Positions 18,794 to 28,319 of a DNA stretch of 64,000 nt are shown in pieces. Location: positions 62,001 to 126,000 of the forward strand of contig NZ_NPKO01000004.1 in assembly GCF_008329605.1 (NCBI RefSeq), written 5' to 3'. The stretch is from Mycolicibacterium sp. P9-64. Lineage in GTDB: Bacteria > Actinomycetota > Actinomycetes > Mycobacteriales > Mycobacteriaceae. How positions within the stretch are numbered: position 1 is the stretch's first letter; each line of letters begins with the position of its first letter. Under the pieces are notes generated by a model. It ran no database searches, had not been told where the DNA came from, and worked only from the letters and a program-made list of their open reading frames with translations. The position numbers were made by a program, and so were the translations under genes.

Positions 18794-19942
18794 ATGCGCC
18801 GGGATCTGTTCACCGAGGACCACGAGGCGTTCCGCGAGCTCGCCCGCGACTTCGTCGACAAGCAGGTGGTGCCGCACTATCCCGAGTGGGAGAAGGGCGG
18901 GCGGATGCCGCGCGAGGTGTTCAAGCAGATGGGCGAGCTGGGCATGCTCGGCGTGGCGATTCCCGAGGAGTACGGCGGTGGCGGCGCTCCCGACTACCGC
19001 TACAACGTCGTCATGCAGGAGGAGGCGGCGCGGGCGCTGGTCACCTTGTCCACTGTGCGTACGCAGCTCGAGGTGATCCTGCCGTACTTCCTGCACTACG
19101 CGAATGCCGAACAGCGCGACCGGTGGTTCCCCGGCCTGGCCGCAGGCACGCTGCTGACCGCGATCGCGATGACCGAGCCCGGAACCGGTTCGGACCTGGC
19201 GGGTATGAGGACCACCGCGGTGCGCGACGGCGACGACTTCATCATCAACGGATCCAAGACCTTCATCACCGGCGGTATGCAGGCAGACCTGGTGATCGTG
19301 GTCGCCCGCACGGCCACCGACGCCGACAACCGGCGCAAGGGCCTGACGCTGTTCGTCGTCGAGGACGGCATGGCCGGGTTCACCCGCGGTCGTGAGCTGG
19401 AGAAGATGGGCTGCAAGGTGCAGGACACCGCCGAGCTGTCGTTCGTCGACGTGCGGGTGCCCGCAGCCAACATGCTCGGCGACGAGGGTGAGGCGTTCGG
19501 CTACCTGGGCCACAACCTGCCGCAGGAGCGCCTCACCGTGGCCGTCGGGTCGGTCTCCCAGTCCCGGTCCGCGATCGTCGCGGCCATCGACTACACCAAG
19601 GGCCGCAAGGCATTCGGCACACCCGTCTCGTCATTCCAGAACACCAAGTTCGAACTCGCCGCGTGCTCGGCGGAGGTCGAGGCGGCCCAAGCGATGCTCG
19701 ACAGGGCGGTCAGCCTGCACGTCGAGGGTGAGCTCTCGCCCGCGGACGCCGCTCGGGTGAAGCTGTTCTGCACGGAGATGCAGCAGCGCGTGATCGACCG
19801 CTGCCTGCAGCTCTTCGGCGGCTACGGCTACATGATGGAGTACCCGATCGCCCGGCTGTACACCGATGCTCGGGTAGCGCGCATCTACGCAGGCACCAGC
19901 GAGGTCATGAAGGTGATCATCGCCAAGTCGCTGGGCCTCTGA
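18794..19942 (+). CDS. Acyl-CoA dehydrogenase
   Basis: A 382-residue acyl-CoA dehydrogenase with the full set of motifs: AIPEEYGGGGAPDYR, the FAD-binding AIAMTEPGTGSDLAG, the ITNGSKTFITGG-like IINGSKTFITGG, the adenine-side LQLFGGYGYMMEYP, and the catalytic region IYAGTSEVMK carrying the expected Glu. ATG 18794 is preceded by GAAAGGGGG. It follows the thiolase closely and is itself followed after 2 bp by the patatin gene, so these three genes are probably one transcript. Confidence 0.93.
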   Translation: MRRDLFTEDHEAFRELARDFVDKQVVPHYPEWEKGGRMPREVFKQMGELGMLGVAIPEEYGGGGAPDYRYNVVMQEEAARALVTLSTVRTQLEVILPYFLHYANAEQRDRWFPGLAAGTLLTAIAMTEPGTGSDLAGMRTTAVRDGDDFIINGSKTFITGGMQADLVIVVARTATDADNRRKGLTLFVVEDGMAGFTRGRELEKMGCKVQDTAELSFVDVRVPAANMLGDEGEAFGYLGHNLPQERLTVAVGSVSQSRSAIVAAIDYTKGRKAFGTPVSSFQNTKFELAACSAEVEAAQAMLDRAVSLHVEGELSPADAARVKLFCTEMQQRVIDRCLQLFGGYGYMMEYPIARLYTDARVARIYAGTSEVMKVIIAKSLGL

Positions 19943-19944
19943 AC

Positions 19945-20949
19945 GTGGCACCTTCGTCGAAGCCCGCCGACCTCGTCCTGTCTGGCGGCGGTGTCAAGGG
20001 CATCGGCCTGGTGGGTGCGGTCGTCGCCTTGATGGATGCCGGGTACCTGCCACAGCGGGTATCGGGCACGTCGGCAGGGTCGATCGTCGGTGCGGTCGTG
20101 GCGGCTGCGGCCCAGTCCGAGGAGATGACCGGCGCGCAGGTGAAAGAGCTTGCGCTGCAATTGGACTATCGGAAATTCCTCGATCCCGGCGTGGTGGAGC
20201 GGGTGCCTCTGCTCGGTCCGTCGCTGGCATTGGTCCGTGGGTCCGGCATCTACAAGGGGGACTACGTCCACGACTGGGTCCGCAGCCAGCTGCGCAGCCT
20301 CGGCGTGACCACGTTCGGCGACCTCGCCATCGACGATGATCAACTGCCAAAGGAGCAGCGCTACCGCCTGGTCGTCACCGTCGCCGACGTCACCACGGGC
20401 CAACTGGTGCGGTTGCCGTGGGATTACCGGCGGGTCTACGGCCTCGACCCCGACGAGCAATCCGTCGCCGACGCCGTACGCGCCTCGATGGCCATCCCGT
20501 TCTACTTCCGTCCCGTCCCGCTGACCAGCGCTGAAGGCCGCACCTCGACCCTGGTCGACGGCGGGTTGTTGTCGAACTTCCCGATCGATTCACTCGACCG
20601 CAACGACGGCGAAGCGCCACGGTGGCCGAGTTTCGGCATCACGGTGCTGCCCAACCTGCCGGACGGCAACGACAAGGTGATCCCCGCTCTCGCTGCGCTG
20701 CGACTGCTCGGCCCGACGCATCTGCTCGAGGACATCATCACGACTGCACTGGTCGGGCGGGATCAGACGTACCTGAATCAACCGTGGGTGAGCGCTCGCG
20801 CAATCCGGGTCGACTCGACAGACGTCGGATTCCTCGACTTCGACATCACCGACGATCAGATCGAGGCGCTCTACGCGAACGGCTACGCGGCGGCGGAACG
20901 GTTTCTGGCCGCCTGGAACTGGCCGGCGTACCTGCGGAGGTTCCGCTGA
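19945..20949 (+). CDS. Patatin-like phospholipase
   Basis: A 334-residue lipid acyl hydrolase with a Ser-Asp dyad. The oxyanion motif LVLSGGGVKGIG is at residues 10-21, the nucleophile elbow GTSAGS at about 33-38, and the catalytic Asp in LVDGGLLSNFPID. GTG 19945 is 2 bp after the acyl-CoA dehydrogenase stop, pointing to translational coupling. No signal peptide is visible, so it should act on cytoplasmic or membrane-inner lipids. Releasing fatty acids for the adjacent beta-oxidation enzymes would fit the context. Confidence 0.9.
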   Translation: MAPSSKPADLVLSGGGVKGIGLVGAVVALMDAGYLPQRVSGTSAGSIVGAVVAAAAQSEEMTGAQVKELALQLDYRKFLDPGVVERVPLLGPSLALVRGSGIYKGDYVHDWVRSQLRSLGVTTFGDLAIDDDQLPKEQRYRLVVTVADVTTGQLVRLPWDYRRVYGLDPDEQSVADAVRASMAIPFYFRPVPLTSAEGRTSTLVDGGLLSNFPIDSLDRNDGEAPRWPSFGITVLPNLPDGNDKVIPALAALRLLGPTHLLEDIITTALVGRDQTYLNQPWVSARAIRVDSTDVGFLDFDITDDQIEALYANGYAAAERFLAAWNWPAYLRRFR

Positions 20950-21617
20950 TGGACCTGGCTGCGATCGTTCCGCTGCCGGCGACCGTGAAGGCAGCCGCCT
21001 TCGCGACGGTAGCGGGGGAGGCGGCGCTCGTTCGTATCGTGCGGGCGCTGCGCGGGCCGGTGCCCACGTCGGCGATCATCGTCGCCGCCGACGGTGTGCT
21101 GCTCGCAGAGGCACGCGCGTGCCTCGACTCGGCGGGGCTGTCTGCGGTATCGGTGATCGCCTCCGGCGCGCCGGGCACGCGGCGTCAATGCCTTGCCGCT
21201 GCCGTCGAACACCTTGACGGACAGCCACGAACCGCATCGCACGTGCTGGTTCACGATCACCGCCACCCGCTGGCCGCCGTCGACGTGACCGAGCGCGTGA
21301 TTGCCGGATTGGTTGCCGGTCATCCGATCGTGGTCCCCGTCCTGCCGATGACGGACACCGTCAAGGTCGTCGACGACAGAGCCGCGGTGATCGGCACGAT
21401 CGATCGCACGGCGCTTCGCACGGTCCAGTACCCCCGCGGCTACCGGACCACGACGCTGGCTCAACTGATCGCCGGCGACGCCGATGAGTTCACTGCTGCC
21501 TTGGCCGCTGGAATGCCGATCACCACGGTGGACGGCGACGCCGACGGGTTCGCCGCCGAATTGCCGACCGACGCACCGCTACTCGAGGCGATCAGCGCTA
21601 CGCACCATCCGGGCTGA
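20949..21617 (+). CDS. IspD-like cytidylyltransferase homologue lacking the CTP-binding loop
   Basis: A 222-residue protein whose ATG overlaps the patatin stop by one base. The fold resembles 2-C-methyl-D-erythritol 4-phosphate cytidylyltransferase: VLVHDHRHPL in place of the VHDAAR motif, then VVPVLPMTDTVK and RTALRTVQYPRGY in place of TPQGF. However, the N-terminal glycine-rich nucleotide loop (A-A-G-x-G-x-R) is missing: the protein begins MDLAAIVPLPATVKAAAF. It is therefore probably catalytically dead or has changed function. The true mycobacterial ispD is expected elsewhere, next to ispF. Confidence 0.75.
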   Translation: MDLAAIVPLPATVKAAAFATVAGEAALVRIVRALRGPVPTSAIIVAADGVLLAEARACLDSAGLSAVSVIASGAPGTRRQCLAAAVEHLDGQPRTASHVLVHDHRHPLAAVDVTERVIAGLVAGHPIVVPVLPMTDTVKVVDDRAAVIGTIDRTALRTVQYPRGYRTTTLAQLIAGDADEFTAALAAGMPITTVDGDADGFAAELPTDAPLLEAISATHHPG

Positions 21618-22311
21618 CCTGATCGCGCAACAGGTGTGCGGCCACCTCGACGTCGTCGGCGAAGGTGACCTTCAGATTCGCACGGGCGCCGGCGAATACG
21701 TGAACGTCGACGTCGGTGAACTGCTGGATGCACGACGAGGTATCGGTGCCGTCGAAGCCGCCCTCCTCGGCGGCGAGGTATGCCGCGAGCAGAGGTTTCG
21801 CGCGGAACGCCTGCGGCGTCTGCACCCGCATCAGGATGTCGTCACCCGTCGTCGAGATGCGACCGTCCGCGTCGGCGCTGACGACGTCGCCCGCGGGCAA
21901 TGCCGGTACCGCGCCGCCGAACTCACGTGCCGTCGCCAACGCGGTGCGCATCAAATCCGGTCCGGCCAGTGGCCGCGCCGCGTCGTGGATCAACACGACG
22001 TCGACGCCCCCCGACTCGATGTCGGCAGCCAGGTAGCGCAGCACGTTGAGCTCCGAGCCGTGTCTGGTGTCGGCGCCCTCGACGAGTTCCACGGTGGCCC
22101 AACCGAGCTCGGATTCGAGCATGTGCGCGGCAAGGTCGCGCTCGCCACGGCGGAAGACCAGCACCGTGCGGTCGATCTCCGGTGTGCGTGCCACCGCGGC
22201 CACCGACCACGACACCATGCTCCGGCCGGCCAACGGCAGATACGCCTTGTTGCCGTCGGCGCCGACCCGCGTGCCCATACCCGCGGCAAGCACGACACCA
22301 ACTGCAGACAT
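21598..22311 (-). CDS. IspD/TarI-family nucleotidyltransferase (second IspD-like protein)
   Basis: A 237-residue cytidylyltransferase-fold protein with an intact N-terminal loop, VVLAAGMGTRVGADGNKAY (residues 6-24), the VLIHDAARPL motif and the MRVQTPQAFR segment. It thus looks active, transferring CMP to an alcohol phosphate. No ispF or methylerythritol gene is nearby, so the acceptor is not evident. Its 3' end overlaps by 20 bp the convergent degenerate IspD-like gene, giving two paralogues tail to tail. Confidence 0.82.
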   Translation of the reverse strand: MSAVGVVLAAGMGTRVGADGNKAYLPLAGRSMVSWSVAAVARTPEIDRTVLVFRRGERDLAAHMLESELGWATVELVEGADTRHGSELNVLRYLAADIESGGVDVVLIHDAARPLAGPDLMRTALATAREFGGAVPALPAGDVVSADADGRISTTGDDILMRVQTPQAFRAKPLLAAYLAAEEGGFDGTDTSSCIQQFTDVDVHVFAGARANLKVTFADDVEVAAHLLRDQVSPDGA

Positions 22312-22443
22312 CCGCTCACGCTAGCGTCCGCGCGCGAAGCGCCGTCCCCCGGAGTAGTTTCTCCAGACCTGGCGTTACAAGGATGTGGCGGGCTTATCGT
22401 CGAGCCGGTACGGTCACCGCGGTCGAGAAAGGACGGGCATTCC

Positions 22444-23721
22444 GTGAACGAGCCTGAACCGCAGCCCGAGCCGCCACGGCCAGCGGTGCGCGCGCATCGT
22501 CTGCGCCGCATGTCCGGTCGAGACCCATACGAAAAGCACCGGGTGGCGACGCCGCTGGAACTGCTCTTCGACCTGACGTTCGTGATCGCCTTCGGGATCT
22601 CGGCGTCGGAGTTGTCGCACCTGCTCGTCACCGGCCACGTCGGTGCTGGGATCACGGCCTTCATGTTCGCGACGTTCGCGGTCTGCTGGGCGTGGATCAA
22701 CTTCACCTGGTTCGCATCGGCGTATGACACCGACGACTGGATCTACCGGCTGATGACCATGATGCAGATGGTCGGCGTACTGATCCTGGCGCTGGGCATT
22801 CCGCCGTTCTTCGCCTCCATCGAGCACGGCGAGTACGTCGACAACACCGTGCTGGCCGCAGGCTACGTGGTCATGCGGATCGCGTTGGTGGGCCAGTGGT
22901 TACGGGCCGCCCACCAAGACCCCGAACATCGGGCGTCCTGCCTGACCTACGCGACCGTGGTGACCGCAGTGCAAATCGGTTGGATCGGCACCATCTTCGT
23001 GCACGCGCCCGTGGTGATCTCGTTGGCGATCTGGGTCTTGCTGGCCTGCGCGGAGATGTTCGGCCCGTGGCTGGCCGAGAACCGTGGCGGCACCCCATGG
23101 CATGCCCATCACATCGCCGAGAGGTACAGCCTGCTGGCGATCATCGCGCTCGGTGAGGGCGTCGTCGGCACCGTCGCGTCGCTGACGGCCTTGGTGGGCG
23201 AACATGGCTGGAGTACCGACGCGATCCTGCTCGTGATCGCAGGCACCGGCCTCACCTTCGGCATGTGGTGGGTGTACTTCGTGGTGCCCACCGCGGACCT
23301 GCTGCACGCCCGCCGCGAGGCGTCCTTCCCGTTCGGCTACGTGCACATGGCCGTGTTCGCGGCGATCGTCGCCACCGGGGCGGGACTGCACACCGCCGCC
23401 TACTTCGTCGAAGGACACTCCGACCTAGGCGTGATGGGCACGGTGTTCGCGGTGGCGGTCCCCGTCGGGGTCTACATCGCTCTGATCTATCTGATTTACG
23501 GGATGCTGGTGCGCAGCTGGGATGTGCTGCACCTGTGGCTGTTGGTGCTTACCGCGGCCGTGCTCGTGATCGCCGTCCTGCTTGCGTGGGTGGGCGTTTC
23601 CATGGCGCTGTGCCTGCTGGTGGTCACCCTGGCGCCTGCTGTCACCGTGGTGGGCTTCGAGGTGAGTGGGCACCAACATGCCCAGCAGGCGCTTGCGAAA
23701 CGCATCGTCGACACGCCTTAG
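22444..23721 (+). CDS. Low temperature requirement protein A (LtrA) family membrane protein
   Basis: A 425-residue polytopic membrane protein starting at GTG 22444. A soluble Pro/Arg-rich N-terminus leads into the family signature RVATPLELLFDLTFVIAFG; further motifs are FATFAVCWAWINFTWFAS and RYSLLAIIALGEGVVG. About ten to twelve hydrophobic segments are seen. LtrA proteins are widespread but their molecular function is not established. The gene is monocistronic here; its stop overlaps the convergent MFS gene by 4 bp. Confidence 0.88.
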   Translation: MNEPEPQPEPPRPAVRAHRLRRMSGRDPYEKHRVATPLELLFDLTFVIAFGISASELSHLLVTGHVGAGITAFMFATFAVCWAWINFTWFASAYDTDDWIYRLMTMMQMVGVLILALGIPPFFASIEHGEYVDNTVLAAGYVVMRIALVGQWLRAAHQDPEHRASCLTYATVVTAVQIGWIGTIFVHAPVVISLAIWVLLACAEMFGPWLAENRGGTPWHAHHIAERYSLLAIIALGEGVVGTVASLTALVGEHGWSTDAILLVIAGTGLTFGMWWVYFVVPTADLLHARREASFPFGYVHMAVFAAIVATGAGLHTAAYFVEGHSDLGVMGTVFAVAVPVGVYIALIYLIYGMLVRSWDVLHLWLLVLTAAVLVIAVLLAWVGVSMALCLLVVTLAPAVTVVGFEVSGHQHAQQALAKRIVDTP

Positions 23722-24977
23722 CCGGTCTCGAAGGTCTCCAGCAGCGAGCGCTCCTGCTCGGCCTTCATCAGGGCGCGAGCCTTCTTGCGGGTGATCAGGA
23801 TCCCGATGACGGTCACGATCCAGATGACGTACTGCACGGCCCAGGCCAGCCGGAACGACTCGAACGAGTATCCGCCTGCCATGCCGAGGATCACACCGAC
23901 GGCCTGCATCACCAAGAGCGAGGCGAGGTACCCGCCCATGTTGACCATGCCCTGAGCAGAACCCAGCGTGGCGCTGGGGTTGAACGTCCTCGCGAAGTCC
24001 ATCCCGACCATCGACCCTGGGCCGCCGATCGAAATGACCACGACGAGGACCACCAGCAGCCAGAGCGGCGCGCGGTGGGGAAGGGCGAGCACCACCGTCC
24101 ACACCAGGGCGTTACTCGCGATGATCGCCAGCACCACCCATGACCGCCGGTGCGGCTGGCGCCCCGTGAAGATCCCGATGGCGATGCCTGCGAAGATCGC
24201 GACGACGACGGAGATGGTCAGCAACGCGCCCGCGACGGCGATCGGTTGCCCCTGCGCGTTGGTCAAATACGGGACACCCCACATCAGGGCGAAGACGGTG
24301 ATGGAGAACTGCGTGCCCATGTGCGTGAAGAAGCCCAACCGGGTTCCCGGCCGTAGCCAGACCGTCTTCAGGCTGGCGAGGGTGGCACGCGGTGACATCG
24401 TCTCGGTCGCGACGACGCGGCCGTGCGGAGCGTCCTTGACCACGACCAACACCAGCACCAGCGCGAGCACGCCGAGCGCGGACACCGAGACGTACGCGGT
24501 CGCCCAGGTGGTTCCGGTGAGCAGAGCCAGGAATGGCAGCGCGGAGAGCACCTGACCGAGCTGGCCGGAGATGCCGGTGACCTGAGTCAGCAGCGGAACC
24601 CGCCGGGGCGGAAACCAGTGCGGGACCAGGCGCAGCACCGAGATGAAGGTGAAGGCGTCGCCAAGTCCGACCACGGCGCGGGCGCCGATCGCGATGGGTA
24701 GCGACGTCGTCAGCGCGAGGATGAGCTGCCCGGTGGCCATCAGCGCGGCGCCCGCGGCGATCAGCGCCCGTGACCCGAAGCGGTCGAGCAGTACCCCGGC
24801 GGGTATCTGCGCCGCGGCGTACACCACGACCTGCAGCACGACGAACGTCGACAGCAGTCCAGGGCTGGCACCGAACCGCTCGGCGGCGTTCAGTCCGGAG
24901 ACGCCGAGCGTGGTGCGGTCGAGCACGGCGACGATGTAGGCCAGAAGCCCCGTCGCCCAGATGATCCAGGCACGCAC
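23718..24977 (-). CDS. Major facilitator superfamily transporter
   Basis: A 419-residue protein starting at GTG 24977. Twelve hydrophobic segments are visible, with an MFS-type loop at DRFGSRALIAAGAALMATGQ between segments two and three. An early acidic-basic element, AVLDRTTLGVSG, resembles the anion:cation symporter and nitrate/phosphate-type MFS subgroups. The substrate is not determinable. A small MerR-like gene lies divergently 163 bp away and probably regulates it. Confidence 0.85.
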   Translation of the reverse strand: MRAWIIWATGLLAYIVAVLDRTTLGVSGLNAAERFGASPGLLSTFVVLQVVVYAAAQIPAGVLLDRFGSRALIAAGAALMATGQLILALTTSLPIAIGARAVVGLGDAFTFISVLRLVPHWFPPRRVPLLTQVTGISGQLGQVLSALPFLALLTGTTWATAYVSVSALGVLALVLVLVVVKDAPHGRVVATETMSPRATLASLKTVWLRPGTRLGFFTHMGTQFSITVFALMWGVPYLTNAQGQPIAVAGALLTISVVVAIFAGIAIGIFTGRQPHRRSWVVLAIIASNALVWTVVLALPHRAPLWLLVVLVVVISIGGPGSMVGMDFARTFNPSATLGSAQGMVNMGGYLASLLVMQAVGVILGMAGGYSFESFRLAWAVQYVIWIVTVIGILITRKKARALMKAEQERSLLETFETG

Positions 24978-25140
24978 TCGGTCAATCGTCGCGCACGGCG
25001 GCCACCGAAGGCCAATCGATTTCGAAGCGTTGCACCTGCGATGAACTCTCGCAAACTTCGAGCCAGGTCTACAGTGTGCGTATGCGGTGTCGTGGACCGC
25101 GCATGCGTAGAGCCCTGACCGGCCCTTTTGCGGGAGCTTT

Positions 25141-25434
25141 GTGGTGACTGAGTACCGGCTGGAGGCACTCGCGCAGGCATCGGGCGTCAGCGTCCGCAAC
25201 ATTCGCGCGTACCGTGAACGCGGTTTGCTCGATCCGCCGCGCCGCGATGGACGGTCGGCGTTCTACGGCGATCTTCACCTCGATCAGTTGGCCGTCATCA
25301 GCGATCTGCTGAAGCGGGGCTTCCATTCCGTGCACATCGCCGAGTTCTTCGCCACCGTCCGCAGTGGCGGAGACCTCGCCGACCTGCTCGGCGTGCGGGC
25401 AGCGATCTTCGGTCGTGATGACGCGGAGTCGTGA
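25141..25434 (+). CDS. Minimal MerR-family regulator
   Basis: A 97-residue protein starting at GTG 25141 or the adjacent GTG 25144. The whole chain is a MerR winged-helix domain (residues about 5-75): RLEALAQASGVSVRNIRAY, then ERGLLDPPRRDGRSAFY, then the second helix set around LDQLAVISDLLKRGF. There is no effector-binding domain and almost no dimerisation helix, unusual for a classical MerR activator. It is divergent from an MFS transporter gene and is the likely regulator. It ends 3 bp before the convergent ABC permease stop. Confidence 0.82.
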   Translation: MVTEYRLEALAQASGVSVRNIRAYRERGLLDPPRRDGRSAFYGDLHLDQLAVISDLLKRGFHSVHIAEFFATVRSGGDLADLLGVRAAIFGRDDAES

Positions 25435-25437
25435 TCG

Positions 25438-26238
25438 TCAGACCCTCGTCGTGGCCGGGTCACCGCCGAACCGCTGTGCGAGCCACACCGGAATGATCGC
25501 CAGCACGGTCAGTGCGGCAGCGACGACGTTGATCACGGGGGCCTGATTGGGTCGGAACAGGTTTCCGAAGATCCAGATCGGCAGGGTCTGCACGCTCGGT
25601 CCCGCGGTGAACGTGGTCACCACGATCTCGTCGAAGCTGAGCGCGAACGCCAGGATCGCACCGGCGACCAGGGCGCCGCGCATCATCGGAAACGTCACGT
25701 AGCGGAAGGTTTGCCACGATGAGGCGCCCAGGTCTTCTGAGGCGTCCTCGAGGGCAGTGCCGAGCCTGCGCAGCCGGGCCTGGGTGTTGTTGAAGACGAT
25801 GACGATGCAGAACGTTGCGTGCCCGATGATCACGGTCGCCAGGCCGAGCGTGATGCCGAGCGCAGAGGTGAACGTCGCGTTGAGGGCGATGCCCGTGACG
25901 ATGCCGGGCAACGTGATCGGCAACACCACCAGGAAGCTGACGGTGTTTCGGCCGAAGAAGTCATACCGTTGCACCGCGAACGCGGCCATGGTGCCGAGCA
26001 CCAGCGCGATCGTGGTGGCGCCGAGCCCGACCAGCGCGGAGTTCGCCAACGACTTCCACATCCCCGCGCTGCCCGCGGCGTCTGCCCACCAGTCGAGGGT
26101 GAAACCGGTCGGCGGGAACGCGAACGTCCGTGACGCATTGAAGGCGTTGACGACGACGAGAACCATTGGCGCGTAGAGGAACACCAGTACCAGCACGGTC
26201 CAGGCCCGGGCCATGCGGCGAACGCCTGCGGACAGCAT
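25438..26238 (-). CDS. ABC transporter permease, spermidine/putrescine type (PotC-like)
   Basis: A 266-residue inner-membrane permease with six hydrophobic segments and the EAA loop at EDASEDLGASSWQTFRYVTFP, which contacts the ATPase. The start at 26238 overlaps the upstream permease stop by one base (TAATG). Last gene of a four-gene minus-strand operon (ATPase, binding lipoprotein, two permeases) in the order typical for polyamine/opine/iron-type importers. Confidence 0.92.
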   Translation of the reverse strand: MLSAGVRRMARAWTVLVLVFLYAPMVLVVVNAFNASRTFAFPPTGFTLDWWADAAGSAGMWKSLANSALVGLGATTIALVLGTMAAFAVQRYDFFGRNTVSFLVVLPITLPGIVTGIALNATFTSALGITLGLATVIIGHATFCIVIVFNNTQARLRRLGTALEDASEDLGASSWQTFRYVTFPMMRGALVAGAILAFALSFDEIVVTTFTAGPSVQTLPIWIFGNLFRPNQAPVINVVAAALTVLAIIPVWLAQRFGGDPATTRV

Positions 26239-27110
26239 TAGACGTTCTCCAGCGCGCCAGTGCGCCGCATCGCCAGCAGGTAGAGCACGATCGCGGTCAA
26301 CGGGATGATCGACAGCGCTGCCGCCAACGGCTGGTTGTTGGCGGTGACGAGTTGACCGTAGATGATGTTGCCGAGCAGCTGCGTCTTGCCGCCGACGATG
26401 GTGACGGCGATGTAGTCACCGAGTGACAGTGAGAACGTGAAGATGGACCCGGCGGCAATGCCGGGAAACACCATCGGCGCCACCACCATTCGCAACGTCG
26501 AGACGTCGGAGGCGCCGAGGTCGGAGCTGGCGTCGATGAGCGAGTCGGGGACGCGCTCGAACGCCGCGAACACGGGGATGATCATGTACGGCAACCACAG
26601 ATAGGTCAGCGTGACGGTGGTGGCGATCAGGCCATAGCCTGGGCTGTACCCGGCGGCCCAGGCCAGTGGACCCTCGGGGGAGAACAGCATGCGCCAGGCG
26701 TACGCCTTGACCAGGTAGCTGGCCCACAGCGGCGTCGTCACCGCCACGACGAGCGCCAGACGCACACGGGGCGAGGCGATCTTGGCCATGTACAGGGCCA
26801 ACGGCACCGCCAGCACCGCGCAGAGCACCGTGACCACCAGTGCCACCCCGACGGTGCGCAGCGTCACCGTCCGGAACACCTCGTCGGTCAACACCCTGGT
26901 GATGTTGTCCCCGGTGACGGTGTGCACCACTGCGCCGGTGAACGAGTTGGTGGTCCAGAATGCCGAGACCAGCAGTACGACGAGCGAACCCAGGTAGGCG
27001 ACCACCAGCCAGGTCAGCGGCGGCACCAGCAGGAACGCCAAGCCGAACCGCCTGCGGGGTGACGTCGCAGGCGGTTCGGCCTTCACTCCGTCCTTGGCGG
27101 CAACCGTCAC
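26238..27110 (-). CDS. ABC transporter permease, spermidine/putrescine type (PotB-like)
   Basis: A 290-residue permease. GTG 27110 overlaps the binding-protein stop as GTGA, so the longer frame upstream is not used. Six hydrophobic segments are visible, with the EAA loop at DASSDLGASDVSTLRMVVAP. It forms the heterodimeric channel with the downstream permease. The first 25 residues are charged and cytoplasmic. Confidence 0.92.
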   Translation of the reverse strand: MTVAAKDGVKAEPPATSPRRRFGLAFLLVPPLTWLVVAYLGSLVVLLVSAFWTTNSFTGAVVHTVTGDNITRVLTDEVFRTVTLRTVGVALVVTVLCAVLAVPLALYMAKIASPRVRLALVVAVTTPLWASYLVKAYAWRMLFSPEGPLAWAAGYSPGYGLIATTVTLTYLWLPYMIIPVFAAFERVPDSLIDASSDLGASDVSTLRMVVAPMVFPGIAAGSIFTFSLSLGDYIAVTIVGGKTQLLGNIIYGQLVTANNQPLAAALSIIPLTAIVLYLLAMRRTGALENV

Positions 27111-28297
27111 CCCTTGATCTGCTGCCACTTGTCGACCCACTCGTCGTAGGCCGTGCAATTGTCCCCGCTGCCGTCGACGCATTGCTTCTGAGGCGTTGTC
27201 CAGTAGTGGATCTGGGCGGCGTACTTCTCATCGGTCGCGTGGTAGATGTCGCAGAAGTCCTTCTCGGCGGTGAACTCGCACGCCTTGGTCTGGGCGGGCG
27301 CTTCACCGAAGTACTCGGCCACTTGGGCATTCACCTTGGGCGAGGTGATCCAGTCCATCCACTTGTACATGCAGTTCGGGTGGGCGGCCTTCGCCGCGAC
27401 CATCCAGGTGTCCGACCACCCGGTCGAACCTTCCTTCGGCAGAACGGTATTCACCTGCACCTTGTTCTCGGTGCCGATGGTGTTGGCGATGACCTGCCAC
27501 GTCGTGCCGATCACCGAAGTGCCGGATTCGAACGCCTGGACTTCCTTGGTGTAGTCCGACCAGTACTCGCTGATGTTCTCCTTCTGCGCCTTGAGCAGCT
27601 CGACCGCGGCGTCCAGCTGTTCGCTCGTCAGTGAGTACGGATCCTTGATGCCCAACTCCGGCTTCGTCTTCGACAGATAGAGCGCGGCGTCGGCGATGTA
27701 GATCGGGGAGTCGTACGCGGTCACCTTGCCCTTGTACTTGCTCGCTCCGTCGAATACCGATGCCCACGAGTTCGGGGCGTCGTGCACGACACCGATGTTG
27801 TACATCAGCAGGTTGGCGCCCCAGCCGTGCGGAATGCCGTACATCTGGCCGGAGACCGAGTTCCACGGCTTGTCCTTGAGGAACGGCGAGATCGTCGCGT
27901 AGTTGGGCACCAGTGAGGTGTTGACCGGCGCGACGTCACCGGCGTAGATCAGGCGAAGCGTGGCATCACCAGAGGCCGAAACCCCGTCGTACTGGCCACT
28001 TCTCATCAGCTGCACCATCTCGTCGGAGGTGTTGCCGAGCTTGACGTTGACCTTGCAGCCGGACTCCTTCTCGAACGGGGTGACCCAGTCGACCTTCGGG
28101 TCGTTGGAGCCGTTCTCGGCGTAGCCGGCCCATGCGATGAGGTTGAGTTCGCCCTCGCCGTTGCCCAACGCGCTCAGCGGTTCCATCTTCGGGGGAGCCT
28201 GACCGGTCCCGCCGGAGGTGTCCGAGCTCGAACAGCCGACCACCAGGGCCGCGCATGCGGCGAGGGTGAGACCGAGTCGCGCGAGGGTGGGTTTCAT
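27107..28297 (-). CDS. Polyamine-type substrate-binding lipoprotein of the ABC transporter
   Basis: A 396-residue extracellular solute-binding protein. ATG 28297 has AGGAGC upstream. The lipobox LVVGC gives Cys22 as the lipidated residue, after which a Ser/Gly linker leads to the PotD-like domain beginning GELNLIAWAGYAENG. Aromatic residues expected in a polyamine or organic-cation pocket are abundant. Four or more cysteines occur near the C-terminus. It lies 22 bp after the ATPase gene and overlaps the first permease gene by 4 bp. Spermidine/putrescine specificity is inferred from family only. Confidence 0.9.
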   Translation of the reverse strand: MKPTLARLGLTLAACAALVVGCSSSDTSGGTGQAPPKMEPLSALGNGEGELNLIAWAGYAENGSNDPKVDWVTPFEKESGCKVNVKLGNTSDEMVQLMRSGQYDGVSASGDATLRLIYAGDVAPVNTSLVPNYATISPFLKDKPWNSVSGQMYGIPHGWGANLLMYNIGVVHDAPNSWASVFDGASKYKGKVTAYDSPIYIADAALYLSKTKPELGIKDPYSLTSEQLDAAVELLKAQKENISEYWSDYTKEVQAFESGTSVIGTTWQVIANTIGTENKVQVNTVLPKEGSTGWSDTWMVAAKAAHPNCMYKWMDWITSPKVNAQVAEYFGEAPAQTKACEFTAEKDFCDIYHATDEKYAAQIHYWTTPQKQCVDGSGDNCTAYDEWVDKWQQIKG

Positions 28298-28319
28298 GGC
28301 GGTGCTCCTGTCAGTTGGA

